From positions 1 to 64,000 of the IMG/VR virus record IMGVR_UViG_3300020472_000016: a DNA stretch of 64,000 bases. One strand, written 5' to 3'. The notes under the pieces were generated by a model, which did not search any database, was not told the origin of the DNA, and saw only the letters and a program-made list of their open reading frames with translations. The translations under genes were made by a program, and so were the position numbers. Below, piece after piece: positions 15,174-22,518 of this stretch; the stretch's first letter is position 1, and the number at the start of each line of letters is the position of its first letter. Source of the stretch: a virus.

Positions 15174-16397
15174 GTGAACACAAGTTTAAGACCACATCAG
15201 CAACGTGCTTTGGACGCAATGAGCACTGCCGATCTAGGTCAAATCATTGTGCCTACGGGTGGTGGCAAGACATACATTATGATCTCTCATGCTAAACAGT
15301 TAGAGCGTGGGAGTACTATTGTAGTTGTTGCACCTCGTATATTATTAGCACGTCAATTGTGTGAGGATTTTAGATCACAAATAGATGCTAAGATCTTTCA
15401 TGCACATTCAGGTTACAGAGGTTATCAAGGTGGGACTGATCCCAACTGGATAGCACAATGGTGGGATACAAATAGAGATTATACTCGTATTATCTTTACT
15501 ACCTATCATTCATTACATAGAGTAATGCAAGCACAAGTATATGCAGATGTTGTATATTGTGATGAAGCACATAACAGTTGTGCTAAATCATTCTATGCAA
15601 GTATATTTGAGTTAGCACGATTCTCTGGTAAGAGATATTATTTTACTGCTACACCTCGTGTGTCTCGTAAACATTCTAGAGGCATGCACAATGAGGCAGT
15701 TTATGGTACAATACTATGTAATGTAGAAGCACAAGAGTTAATAGATCAAGGGACAATCCTTCCCCCTACAATTGTACCATTTGAGACAGATGGACATTAT
15801 AGTAAAGAGAAAGCACACGTACATCATGCTATTACAATAACATCTATACTAGATGAATTGGATGATGATAAGAGTGCTAAAGTGTTGGTAAGTGTGCCTA
15901 AGTCACGTGTACTTAACGACATGTTATCTCGTACTATATTATTACATGAGTTAAAAGATAGAGGATATCATGTATTACATGTAACCTCTAAGTTTGGTGC
16001 ATTTGTTGATGGTAAGAAGGTATCACGTGCAGTATTCATGGACACATTAAAAGAGTGGGGTTGTGATGATTCTATTCGTTTTGTGTGCTTCCATTATAGT
16101 ATACTAAGCGAGGGTATTAATGTTCCTGGATTAACTCATACTATCTTATTACGTTATCTAAATGTAGTTGAGATGGCACAGACTGTTGGTCGTGTTATAC
16201 GTCTACATACAGAAGATCGTGAAAAGATTAACAACGGAGAACTACAACCTTGTGAGTGGGGATTATATAAGAAACCCACTGGTTATGTAACAGTACCAGT
16301 ACATCCTAAGTATGGTGCACATGTAGTCAAGAGATTACAAAAGGTTGTTAACAGTATATTCATCGAAGGTGTTCCCCCTATTTCATTAATAACATAA
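15174..16397 (+). CDS. SF2 helicase (DEAH/ResIII type)
   Basis: A 407-aa protein with a GTG start, needed to keep the N-terminal LRPHQQRAL segment. Motifs in order: Walker A PTGGGKT (27-33), VVVAPR (Ia), CDEAH with D130-E131-A132-H133, FTATPR (III, about 157-162), SEGINVPG (V) and QTVGRVIR (VI, 336-343). It is shorter than T4 UvsW (about 500 aa) and the motifs look closer to the type III restriction and UvsW group than to RecQ or DEAD RNA helicases. It may unwind DNA in replication or repair, or work with the nuclease-like protein at 17772. It heads an operon with terminator and late promoter just upstream. Confidence 0.8.
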   Translation: MNTSLRPHQQRALDAMSTADLGQIIVPTGGGKTYIMISHAKQLERGSTIVVVAPRILLARQLCEDFRSQIDAKIFHAHSGYRGYQGGTDPNWIAQWWDTNRDYTRIIFTTYHSLHRVMQAQVYADVVYCDEAHNSCAKSFYASIFELARFSGKRYYFTATPRVSRKHSRGMHNEAVYGTILCNVEAQELIDQGTILPPTIVPFETDGHYSKEKAHVHHAITITSILDELDDDKSAKVLVSVPKSRVLNDMLSRTILLHELKDRGYHVLHVTSKFGAFVDGKKVSRAVFMDTLKEWGCDDSIRFVCFHYSILSEGINVPGLTHTILLRYLNVVEMAQTVGRVIRLHTEDREKINNGELQPCEWGLYKKPTGYVTVPVHPKYGAHVVKRLQKVVNSIFIEGVPPISLIT

Positions 16398-16999
16398 TGG
16401 GTCAAATACAAAATCTATTCCCTAAATTCTATTATCATGGTCATGTTGAGAGACATGATGAGTTAAAGCAGGTGTTACTTAGTGAGAGTACATCTGCTAA
16501 ACTCAGTCAACCTAAAGAATGGAATTGTAGTGTTACATCATCATTTGAGACTGACACTAATAGAGAAGATTTCAGTTGGGATTTATTCTTTGAGTGTATC
16601 AAAGATAATGTATTAGAGATGCACAACCAATTACATGGTCAAATGTTTAGTGAGGTGGTGTTATCTGAAGCATGGTTAAATGTATACTCTAGAGGTGATA
16701 GTCAAGAAGTACATACACATGTAGGTGGTGCTGATAGTACATTTAGTTGTGCATATTTTGTACAATATAATAAAGATAAGGATGCACAGTTTCTATTCTA
16801 TGATCCTAATCAAGAGAAACATCTAGGTAATTATAGTAAACACTATCCTGTGGAGAATACATGGTTTCCTGATGTTGTTGAGGGTGATATTATTATATTC
16901 CCTGCATACCTACATCATCAAGTAGAACCACAAAGAAGTGATACAAAACGTATCACAGTTAGTGCTAATTTTGGTATTAAAAAGAGGTTAGTAATGTGA
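16397..16999 (+). CDS. 2-oxoglutarate/Fe(II) oxygenase (TIGR02466-like)
   Basis: A 200-aa protein starting within the helicase stop (TAATG). It has the LFPKFYY start strand, H106-T-H108 in EVHTHVGG, FSCAYFVQYN, GDIIIFPAYLHHQV with H173/H174, and R185 in KRITVSANF. Unlike the left-hand cluster, it is wedged between a helicase and a nuclease-like gene. Confidence 0.8.
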   Translation: MGQIQNLFPKFYYHGHVERHDELKQVLLSESTSAKLSQPKEWNCSVTSSFETDTNREDFSWDLFFECIKDNVLEMHNQLHGQMFSEVVLSEAWLNVYSRGDSQEVHTHVGGADSTFSCAYFVQYNKDKDAQFLFYDPNQEKHLGNYSKHYPVENTWFPDVVEGDIIIFPAYLHHQVEPQRSDTKRITVSANFGIKKRLVM

Positions 17000-17523
17000 T
17001 AGAAACTATTGATGATTATTTCCCTAATTGGATGGTGCAGGATGTAGCAGAGTGGTTGACTGATTATTGTCCACTCTATTATAATAATGCACCTTATGGT
17101 GATTATAATAAGTCACGATTCTTAGGTAACACAGTTATTAGAAATAATGAGTTCACTGATACCTCACCATGGTATTGGTTCTTTGCATATATTAATGAAT
17201 GTGTTATTAAAGATATTGCTACACGTCCACAGTGTTCACATATTCATAGATTATTAGTTAATGGTCAAACTCCTGATATGATTAGTGAATTTCACACAGA
17301 CCACGATGTGCCTGCAACCTCTATAATATATCATGCATTTGGAGAGGATGGTGACACTGAGTTTGCAAATGGTAAAACTATACCATTTAAACAGGGACGT
17401 ATGGTAGTATTTGATAGCAGTCTTCACCATAGAGGCAACCCACCTTCTAAGGGTATGCGGTTGTCTTTAGGCATCATAGCACCTCACAAGGGTGTCCACG
17501 TTAACACAACCGACCCATGGTAA
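16996..17523 (+). CDS. 2-oxoglutarate/Fe(II) oxygenase (prolyl 4-hydroxylase-like fold)
   Basis: A 175-aa protein with a GTG start in an overlap with the upstream stop. The iron triad is H100-T-D102 in EFHTDHD and H145 in SSLHHRGNPP, with R155 as 2-oxoglutarate anchor; GEDGDTEF and GRMVVFDSS are family strands. It has classical HxD ligands, unlike the HxH type of its upstream neighbour. Confidence 0.78.
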   Translation: MIETIDDYFPNWMVQDVAEWLTDYCPLYYNNAPYGDYNKSRFLGNTVIRNNEFTDTSPWYWFFAYINECVIKDIATRPQCSHIHRLLVNGQTPDMISEFHTDHDVPATSIIYHAFGEDGDTEFANGKTIPFKQGRMVVFDSSLHHRGNPPSKGMRLSLGIIAPHKGVHVNTTDPW

Positions 17524-17744
17524 CAATGAATCACAGAATCGAAGTCAACAGTCAAGAGTGTTTTGCAGTTGTTAGAGCAAAGAATCTAACAGAGGAACTG
17601 ATCCAATTGTCCTCAAAATTAGAAAGACAAAGTTATGTTACAAAACTGCTCAAGAAACTGTACTCTGAACTAGACTATCAACATGAGTTACTCAAGAATC
17701 CATCACTCAAACAACTCAAATCCAATGATTCTTGGTTAGACTAA
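17517..17744 (+). CDS. Small hypothetical helical protein, 75 aa
   Basis: A 75-aa mostly helical protein (LTEELIQLSSKLERQSYVTK, LLKKLYSELDYQHELLKN). It overlaps the oxygenase by seven bases; the in-frame ATG at 17526 is an equally good start. No family recognised. Confidence 0.55.
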   Translation: MVTMNHRIEVNSQECFAVVRAKNLTEELIQLSSKLERQSYVTKLLKKLYSELDYQHELLKNPSLKQLKSNDSWLD

Positions 17745-17771
17745 ACAAACCCAATTCGCATAGGTGAATCA

Positions 17772-18908
17772 ATGACAACTAAACGAGGTGCTGGCAGTAC
17801 TGCCGACCATTACATCCAAGACACTGCTGAGATATACTTAGCAGCACGATTACAAGAGGAAGCAGAAAAGAATGGAGTTGCAATTAGTCACTGTTCAGCA
17901 GCACAAGAAGGACAATGGACAGAGTATGCCACATCACGCAATGTACTCTCTAAGTTCATTGGATCCAAGTATAAGACAAATGTTGATAAAACAGTCAGTG
18001 GAATTACATCTGATCTTATCAAGAAGTATCCTGGACGCAAGTTTTACTTTACATGCGTAGATGCTGAGTATAGAAATAAGAATCTAAAAGGTGATTTACT
18101 CATTACATTTGATAATTGTGAGCAAATATCTATCTCAGTTAAGAACTATAAGAATGGATATGATAGTTTACAAGTATGCTCAGGCACATTTAATAGTACT
18201 CTAGTTAACTTCTTATTTGAGAATACTGATTGTACACCAGGTACATATATTGGCACAGATAATAAGAAATTTAAAGGAAGTAAGAGATCAGTTAGAGATA
18301 GATATGTCAAAGAGATTGCACCACAGTTATTACCTTTCTTTTGGGAGTTAGATACAATTAATGATGATATTCGTTCATTCTATATTAATAGTGTAGAAGC
18401 AGAACATTGGGATAATGTATCATCTAAGTGGAAGGAAGATTGCACATCTATTGGTAAATCAGTAGCACAAACTGTGTGTGATGCGTTATCACTAATTGAC
18501 AACAAATTAGTGCTTAAAAGGTTACAGAAACAGACAGGAATTGTAGGTGATGAGCATCTACTTTGCATTGGTAAAGGTGAATACTTATTCTCACTAACTA
18601 ATGAGAAATATGAGACACTTAAGAATAGATTAACACATGCAAATAAGGTAGACATTCGTGTTAGTGGACAATCACTTTTCTATGATATATGTGATTTAGA
18701 TGGTATAATATTAACCATAAATCAACCATGTACTCTACAAAAGAATGGTGCTTGGCATGCACTTAATGAGGACAAATTTGATGGACTAAGAGAGAAGAAT
18801 GATAAGGGCAAGAAAGTATTACTTAAGTGGGGTCAACGTAGACCTGCTAAGAGTAAAGAACTTGCAACCTCAACTAACACTTACCTACGCATAAAACAGG
18901 CACTATAG
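17772..18908 (+). CDS. Putative PD-(D/E)XK nuclease, restriction-like
   Basis: A 378-aa protein. Residues 15-60 are helical with WTEYATSRN (E51). A core of alternating strands follows: KFYFTCVDAEY, KGDLLITF with D108, then ISISVKNYKNG with K124. The D-x(13)-S-x-K spacing in strands is the signature layout of the PD-(D/E)XK fold, with S122 replacing the usual E or Q. The C-terminal 230 residues are mixed and include a possible DNA-recognition part and a basic end (KKVLLKWGQRRPAKSKE). It resembles type II restriction enzymes in overall size. Neighbours are a helicase and oxygenases. Nuclease activity is inferred only. Confidence 0.5.
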   Translation: MTTKRGAGSTADHYIQDTAEIYLAARLQEEAEKNGVAISHCSAAQEGQWTEYATSRNVLSKFIGSKYKTNVDKTVSGITSDLIKKYPGRKFYFTCVDAEYRNKNLKGDLLITFDNCEQISISVKNYKNGYDSLQVCSGTFNSTLVNFLFENTDCTPGTYIGTDNKKFKGSKRSVRDRYVKEIAPQLLPFFWELDTINDDIRSFYINSVEAEHWDNVSSKWKEDCTSIGKSVAQTVCDALSLIDNKLVLKRLQKQTGIVGDEHLLCIGKGEYLFSLTNEKYETLKNRLTHANKVDIRVSGQSLFYDICDLDGIILTINQPCTLQKNGAWHALNEDKFDGLREKNDKGKKVLLKWGQRRPAKSKELATSTNTYLRIKQAL

Positions 18909-18909
18909 T

Positions 18910-19470
18910 ATGAAAACTCTGTTCCCTATACAATATCATCATGTACATATTAGAGACCATAAAGAAACATTTGGTAAACTATATGATTCATGCAAAGATA
19001 TATGTAAAGAGGTAGATGGTAAATGGAATTGTTCAGTTAATAGCACATTCTTTGATGAGAATGATATCGTAGCACCTGAACAATTGGGTGCATTGTTATC
19101 ACCTTACTTGTATCAATACTTCCCACCTGAAGTAGAATTAAAAATAGTTAATTCATGGTTAAATGTATACAATAAGGGACAACATCAAGAACCTCATCAT
19201 CATGTACAGTTTCCAGAGTTTATTAACTTTAGTGGTGTAATCTTCCTTAATTATGATAAAGAAAAGGATGCACCATTTTACTTTGAGAATATGAACTTAG
19301 ATCATACGATCTCAGGGTATACTCATATCTTTAAACAGAACCCCATCATGTACCCACAAGTAAGACAAGGTGATCTAATCGTCTTCCCTTCATTTGTGCG
19401 TCATGGTGTACTGTTACAGAAAGAGGATTCTAACCGTACCACATTATCATTTAATTTGGACGTGAGGTAG
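18910..19470 (+). CDS. 2-oxoglutarate/Fe(II) oxygenase (TIGR02466-like)
   Basis: A 186-aa protein with the LFPIQYHHV start strand, NSWLNVYNKG, ligands H96-H-H98 in EPHHHVQ, FSGVIFLNYD, GDLIVFPSFVRHGV with H165, and R176 in NRTTLSFNL. It starts one base after the nuclease-like gene stop and closes the helicase operon. Closest in pattern to the oxygenase at 16397 (both have W-N-C-S-V near residue 40 and SWLNVY/AWLNVY). Confidence 0.8.
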   Translation: MKTLFPIQYHHVHIRDHKETFGKLYDSCKDICKEVDGKWNCSVNSTFFDENDIVAPEQLGALLSPYLYQYFPPEVELKIVNSWLNVYNKGQHQEPHHHVQFPEFINFSGVIFLNYDKEKDAPFYFENMNLDHTISGYTHIFKQNPIMYPQVRQGDLIVFPSFVRHGVLLQKEDSNRTTLSFNLDVR

Positions 19471-19480
19471 GACAGTTTGC

Positions 19481-19526
19481 AAAGTGCACACTACATGCTG
19501 ACAAGGGCATCGAACTCGTGTATATT
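19481..19526 (+). promoter_or_regulatory. Phage promoter of the AAASTGTCC family (copy 4, weaker)
   Basis: AAAGTGCAC begins exactly 40 bases before TATATT (19521-19526), matching the spacing of the better copies. Predicted transcription starts near 19533, at the first arm of the inverted repeat that follows. The sequence after the -10, GGAAAACAAAAC, is identical to that after the -10 at 20448. Confidence 0.45.
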
Positions 19527-19532
19527 ATAAGA

Positions 19533-19627
19533 GTGGAAAACAAAACGAGGCATGGGTCTCGACATTGTGGGTAAATTGTCCTACTAAGAGCATCGAGTTT
19601 AATTCGAACCTCTCGTTTTTGTTTTCC
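19533..19627 (+). ncRNA. Candidate small RNA closed by a long terminal stem
   Basis: GGAAAACAAAACGAGG (19535-19550) pairs with CCTCTCGTTTTTGTTTTCC (19609-19627) apart from small bulges, so the 5' and 3' ends of a transcript starting at the promoter just upstream would form one long stem with a U-rich 3' side, which can serve as its terminator. Inside, CTCGA (19558-19562) pairs with TCGAG (19593-19597) and a TGGG/CCTA hairpin lies between. The roughly 93-base product has no open frame of note. It is not a tRNA: no correct T-loop and acceptor combination can be built. Confidence 0.45.
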
Positions 19628-19656
19628 CTCACCTAGTCCCTTCTCTTCATTACATT

Positions 19657-19728
19657 ATGACAACTTATGATGCCACCATGTATGAAGAGATACTCAAATA
19701 CCTAAAGGAGTCTCAAAATGGCATTTAA
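19657..19728 (+). CDS. Possible leader peptide, 23 aa
   Basis: A 23-codon frame (MTTYDATMYEEILKYLKESQ, then NGI) ends eight bases into the next small gene. It may be translated and coupled to that gene, but it is too short to be sure and lacks a clear ribosome site. Confidence 0.25.
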   Translation: MTTYDATMYEEILKYLKESQNGI

Positions 19729-19816
19729 TGCACAACAAGCACTTGTTGCACGTCTAGTGGCAGCAGAATCAGGTTTCGAACTTCTTTCTATTATCGATGA
19801 GTATCTCAACAACTAA
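19718..19816 (+). CDS. Very small hypothetical protein, 32 aa
   Basis: A 32-codon frame with a strong ribosome site (AAAGGAG, eight bases upstream). The product is one amphipathic helix (FNAQQALVARLVAAESGFEL, then LSIIDEYLNN). It overlaps the next gene by 20 bases. Small proteins of this type are common in cyanophages; function unknown. Confidence 0.5.
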   Translation: MAFNAQQALVARLVAAESGFELLSIIDEYLNN

Positions 19817-20006
19817 CACACAGTATGCATGGGGGTCAGGGGACGTAAGTCCCTTTGCCCCTTCTCTTACAACTGAGGAGTACGAAGAGATCATTACATG
19901 CATACATGAAAAGATCAAGAGTGAGTACAAGGACGATGAAACTTGTAGGTTTTATTCTCATCTCTTGGGTAAACTCCTAGTCCTGGCAAATCAAGAGGAA
20001 CAATGA
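19797..20006 (+). CDS. Small hypothetical protein, 69 aa
   Basis: A 69-aa acidic helical protein (TTEEYEEIITCIHEKIKSEY). ATGA overlap with the next gene. No family recognised. Confidence 0.55.
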   Translation: MSISTTNTQYAWGSGDVSPFAPSLTTEEYEEIITCIHEKIKSEYKDDETCRFYSHLLGKLLVLANQEEQ

Positions 20007-20188
20007 ACTACACAGTCAATTTTAATCATGGTGAGTTGTACCGTCTTCTAGAAATCATGGAAGGTGAGTATAACCAACTCAAAGAATCAATTGTTAAGTA
20101 TAAAGATGATGATTTCTTAAGTGATAACATAGAGGATTATATTTCACACGATATCTATCACAAACTCAAGCAATCTTTCACCAAATGA
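20003..20188 (+). CDS. Small hypothetical protein, 61 aa
   Basis: A 61-aa protein, helical after a short strand (GELYRLLEIMEGEYNQLKES). Coupled by ATGA on both sides. No family recognised. Confidence 0.55.
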   Translation: MNYTVNFNHGELYRLLEIMEGEYNQLKESIVKYKDDDFLSDNIEDYISHDIYHKLKQSFTK

Positions 20189-20409
20189 CTGACATTAACT
20201 GGGAAATCTTCACTAATGAAACTGATGACAAGCAGCACTCAATTGATAATATGGGTGATACTTTGTTAGAGAAACTTGAGGCACATATAAATGTAAACAA
20301 TTTGGAAGAGGCACGAGCAATATTTAATGAGTGGATTGTAGATGGAGACGACCCCGAAGACAATGAGTATGAATTCCTATTTTTGGATGCACTCGTAGAC
20401 ACTCCATAA
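20185..20409 (+). CDS. Small acidic hypothetical protein, 74 aa
   Basis: A 74-aa very acidic protein (DGDDPEDNEYEFLFLDALVD at the C-terminus). The charge could mimic DNA, as in some phage anti-restriction proteins, but that is only a thought. A promoter copy begins at its last codons. Confidence 0.55.
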   Translation: MTDINWEIFTNETDDKQHSIDNMGDTLLEKLEAHINVNNLEEARAIFNEWIVDGDDPEDNEYEFLFLDALVDTP

Positions 20410-20453
20410 ACTGTCCACCATTCACCCCATTAGGTGCCGTTTATGCTTATAAT
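20408..20453 (+). promoter_or_regulatory. Phage promoter of the AAASTGTCC family (copy 2)
   Basis: AAACTGTCCACCATTCACCCC begins 40 bases before a perfect TATAAT (20448-20453). Eighteen of the first 21 bases match the copy at 14691 in order. The predicted start of transcription is about 20460. Confidence 0.65.
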
Positions 20454-20480
20454 GACAGTATGGAAAACAAAACAGATCAA

Positions 20481-20621
20481 ATGACCGTCCTCAACCTCAC
20501 TCAGTCCGAAGCAGCACTTCTCAACAGCATTTTCGCTTCTGTCGCTGATTTGGATCTCACCGAGCATATGGACGATGAAACAGAATTCGACACCCTATGG
20601 GACAAAGTTTGCAAACTTTGA
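20481..20621 (+). CDS. Small acidic hypothetical protein, 46 aa
   Basis: The promoter just upstream puts transcription start at about 20460, exactly on an earlier in-frame ATG, so I prefer the ATG at 20481; the longer form (53 aa from 20460) would be leaderless. The product is helical and acidic (LTQSEAALLNSIFASVADLD). Its last codons form the left half of a terminator. It resembles many tiny early proteins of phages. Confidence 0.5.
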   Translation: MTVLNLTQSEAALLNSIFASVADLDLTEHMDDETEFDTLWDKVCKL

Positions 20622-20632
20622 TCCCATTTTTT
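20599..20632 (+). terminator. Intrinsic terminator overlapping a gene end
   Basis: GGGA, then the perfect 18-base palindrome CAAAGTTTGCAAACTTTG, then TCCC with a one-base bulge, followed by A and TTTTTT. The hairpin includes the last five codons and stop of the 46-aa gene. Confidence 0.85.
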
Positions 20633-20634
20633 AT

Positions 20635-20642
20635 TATAAATC
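20635..20642 (+). promoter_or_regulatory. Late-type promoter (TATAAATC) after a terminator
   Basis: TTATTATAAATCAC follows the terminator directly and lies 22 bases before the next ATG, which has the ribosome site CGGAG. Confidence 0.45.
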
Positions 20643-20663
20643 ACTATCACGGAGTTACTAACA

Positions 20664-20810
20664 ATGAGCACCTTAAATCACGAGACAATTCTAGAAACAA
20701 TCTATGATGAATTCATAGATGAAGCAACACAAACAGGCAACATCTCAATGTATACACAAAAAGAGATTGAGTCCATTGTTTATCAACGTTTCGAGGATCT
20801 TTGCCAATGA
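20664..20810 (+). CDS. Small hypothetical protein, 48 aa
   Basis: A 48-codon frame with CGGAG upstream; the product is acidic and helical (NHETILETIYDEFIDEATQT). It is coupled by ATGA to the next gene. No family recognised. Confidence 0.5.
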   Translation: MSTLNHETILETIYDEFIDEATQTGNISMYTQKEIESIVYQRFEDLCQ

Positions 20811-21064
20811 TTAACAATCACAATGAAATCAGTATCATGGCAAGAAAACGTTATGATACAGTCTTATCTTCTCACTTTGGCATGACATTTTGGTTAGATG
20901 ATGATAACGACTTCTGTTATTGTCCTACCTTTAATGATAACAAACCAGATAAAGATAACTGGGGTTATGTATGTGAATGGGATACAATTACATCTACTGA
21001 TTTAGATAAATTGTTCTACATTCATAAAGAATGTGTATTAAACAAAGCATCAATCTGGGCATGA
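20807..21064 (+). CDS. Small hypothetical protein, 85 aa
   Basis: The ATGA overlap supports ATG at 20807. An alternative ATG at 20837 begins MARKRYD, and the DNA around it is nearly the same as that around the start of the NlpC/P60-like gene at 23776. The product has aromatic and acidic stretches (FWLDDDNDFCYC, WGYVCEWDTIT). No family recognised. Confidence 0.5.
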   Translation: MINNHNEISIMARKRYDTVLSSHFGMTFWLDDDNDFCYCPTFNDNKPDKDNWGYVCEWDTITSTDLDKLFYIHKECVLNKASIWA

Positions 21065-21408
21065 ATTATTATCAACAAGCAAATCCAAATGCTACTAACT
21101 CAGAGTTAGATAGTAAGGTAATCATTAGGAGAGATTGTTTTAAAGAATGCAAGAGATTAGACATTCCTGGATATCATGAAGAGTTGTTCATTCATGGTGA
21201 CAATGTTACACTTAGTCCTGCATTTACCATCAACTCCGTTGATAACGAGTATCATGTAATGCAACGTCTTAAGTTAACAACAACTAACCAAGAATGCTAT
21301 GTGTATGAAAAGATTTATCATGCAGATACAGTTGCTGATTGTAAAGAATATGTGCTACAATATATACAAGAACCTATTACTTTGGAGATCATAAATGGGG
21401 AAAGATAA
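21061..21408 (+). CDS. Small hypothetical protein, 115 aa
   Basis: ATGA overlap gives the start at 21061 (an upstream in-frame codon exists but is not coupled). The 115-aa product is mixed alpha/beta (VIIRRDCFKECKRLDIPGYH, YHVMQRLKLTTTNQECYVYE). No family recognised. It overlaps the next gene by 14 bases. Confidence 0.52.
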   Translation: MNYYQQANPNATNSELDSKVIIRRDCFKECKRLDIPGYHEELFIHGDNVTLSPAFTINSVDNEYHVMQRLKLTTTNQECYVYEKIYHADTVADCKEYVLQYIQEPITLEIINGER

Positions 21409-21589
21409 AGAGAAACTACGTGCACAAGTTAAGTCACGTTTCTATTACCTATTTTGGGGAATTGCCACGATCTCAGTTGTATCAGGTCAAATACTTGTAG
21501 CATCTGGTTATAACAAATTTGCTAACACATTAGATCGCTTGTTTGATACTATTGAGATACAAATTGATGACCCTATTAATTACTATTAG
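21395..21589 (+). CDS. Small membrane protein, 64 aa
   Basis: A basic start (MGKDKEKLRAQVKSRF) precedes one hydrophobic segment (YYLFWGIATISVVSGQILVA), so the N-terminus is probably cytoplasmic. The C-terminal 25 residues are acidic. Function unknown. Confidence 0.55.
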   Translation: MGKDKEKLRAQVKSRFYYLFWGIATISVVSGQILVASGYNKFANTLDRLFDTIEIQIDDPINYY

Positions 21590-21595
21590 ATCATA

Positions 21596-21733
21596 ATGTA
21601 CAAGAACGTTTGTTTAACTTTGTTAGTTGCAATTAGTGCCACTAACTTATACATGAATACCATAGAACCACGCATCCGTCAATATAAAATAGACACTTTA
21701 CAAAGTGTCCAGTATGCACACCATTTCCCCTAG
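21596..21733 (+). CDS. Small membrane or exported peptide, 45 aa
   Basis: A 45-codon frame with a hydrophobic N-terminus (MYKNVCLTLLVAISATNLYM) followed by a polar tail. Its end overlaps a promoter element. Translation is likely but not certain. Confidence 0.42.
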   Translation: MYKNVCLTLLVAISATNLYMNTIEPRIRQYKIDTLQSVQYAHHFP

Positions 21734-21747
21734 ATTGTGTGTATAAT
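21702..21747 (+). promoter_or_regulatory. Phage promoter of the AAASTGTCC family (copy 3) with palindrome
   Basis: AAAGTGTCCAGTATGCACACC begins 40 bases before a perfect TATAAT (21742-21747). The block forms the right arm of GACACTTT-AC-AAAGTGTC (21692-21709), a good candidate for a dimeric regulator site about 50 bases upstream of the transcription start. Confidence 0.6.
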
Positions 21748-21778
21748 AAGTATAACAAACAAACACAGACTTTCACCC

Positions 21779-22102
21779 ATGCGTAAGATCGAACAGCAAA
21801 TGAATCGTGCTCTAGTTAGTAAAAAGAACTGGGCAGGATCTAACACCACTGTTTCATACAATGAAAACACAAATTGCTCACAAGTCTTATTACATGGTCA
21901 TCAAATTGCATCATACGATCATAACACTAACGCAATCAAATTAGACTCTTGTGGATATGAAACAGTGACCACAAAGAGCAGACTAAATGCACTTTTAGAT
22001 GAAGTAATGTATGGTGCTAAAGTATTCCAAAGAAATTGGACTTGGTTCGTTAGTTATAACAATCAAACAGAATCTTTCGTTGATGGAATGATACTTATCT
22101 AG
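21779..22102 (+). CDS. Small hypothetical protein, 107 aa
   Basis: An open frame begins at 21737, but the promoter -10 lies inside it, so I start at ATG 21779 (MRKIEQQMNRALVSKKNW). The 107-aa product looks like a small alpha/beta protein with a twisted sheet (NTTVSYNENTNCSQVLLHGH, NWTWFVSYNNQTESFVDG). No family recognised. Confidence 0.55.
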   Translation: MRKIEQQMNRALVSKKNWAGSNTTVSYNENTNCSQVLLHGHQIASYDHNTNAIKLDSCGYETVTTKSRLNALLDEVMYGAKVFQRNWTWFVSYNNQTESFVDGMILI

Positions 22103-22144
22103 CACAATCTCCCATTACTAAATATCATTAAACCAACACAATCT

Positions 22145-22264
22145 ATGCTAGTTAAAGTATCAACAACTCAACAGACTCGCCCCACTAAGTATCAACAACC
22201 TGTACAACTCCAAAGTGTATACAATCCCCCTAAATCACGTAAATTAAGTATACTTAATGATTAA
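22145..22264 (+). CDS. Very small basic hypothetical protein, 39 aa
   Basis: A 39-codon frame, Gln/Thr/Pro-rich and basic (MLVKVSTTQQTRPTKYQQPV, ending KSRKLSILND). It overlaps the next gene by eight bases, which supports coupling, but no ribosome site is clear. Confidence 0.4.
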   Translation: MLVKVSTTQQTRPTKYQQPVQLQSVYNPPKSRKLSILND

Positions 22265-22511
22265 ACAGTTCTTTACACTTTTCCACAACATTATGTCACT
22301 TGTTATTACACCAATTGAGTACACAATCGCTGCATCAATTAATAACACTTTAGCAGATGAATATCCTGACTTAGATGATAACGCAATTGCTGAATTATCT
22401 AAACAAGTTGCAAACAATTATGACTATTCCGCAATTTACGATGATATCCTATTTCTTGCAGATGAGCATATTAGATATCTAACAACAGATGCAAGTTTGT
22501 ACACTAATTAA
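22257..22511 (+). CDS. Small hypothetical protein, 84 aa
   Basis: A hydrophobic first half (FFTLFHNIMSLVITPIEYTI) precedes an acidic helical half (DNAIAELSKQVANNYDY). The gene contains the first of four DnaA-box sequences (22279-22287), so coding and origin functions may overlap here. No family recognised. Confidence 0.5.
   Translation: MIKQFFTLFHNIMSLVITPIEYTIAASINNTLADEYPDLDDNAIAELSKQVANNYDYSAIYDDILFLADEHIRYLTTDASLYTN
22279..22287 (+). promoter_or_regulatory. DnaA-box-like site 1 (TTTTCCACA)
   Basis: An exact TTTTCCACA, the DnaA box form reported for cyanobacteria, within the 84-aa gene. Confidence 0.5.
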
Positions 22512-22518
22512 CAATGAG

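Noticed and set aside
15174-16397. Calling the helicase UvsW
   Set aside because: It is about 95 residues shorter than T4 UvsW, and the motifs alone do not separate UvsW from type III restriction helicases.
19533-19627. Possible tRNA
   Set aside because: TTCGAA near 19603 recalls a T-loop, but the required five-base T-stem, seven-base acceptor and anticodon arm cannot be formed in either strand.
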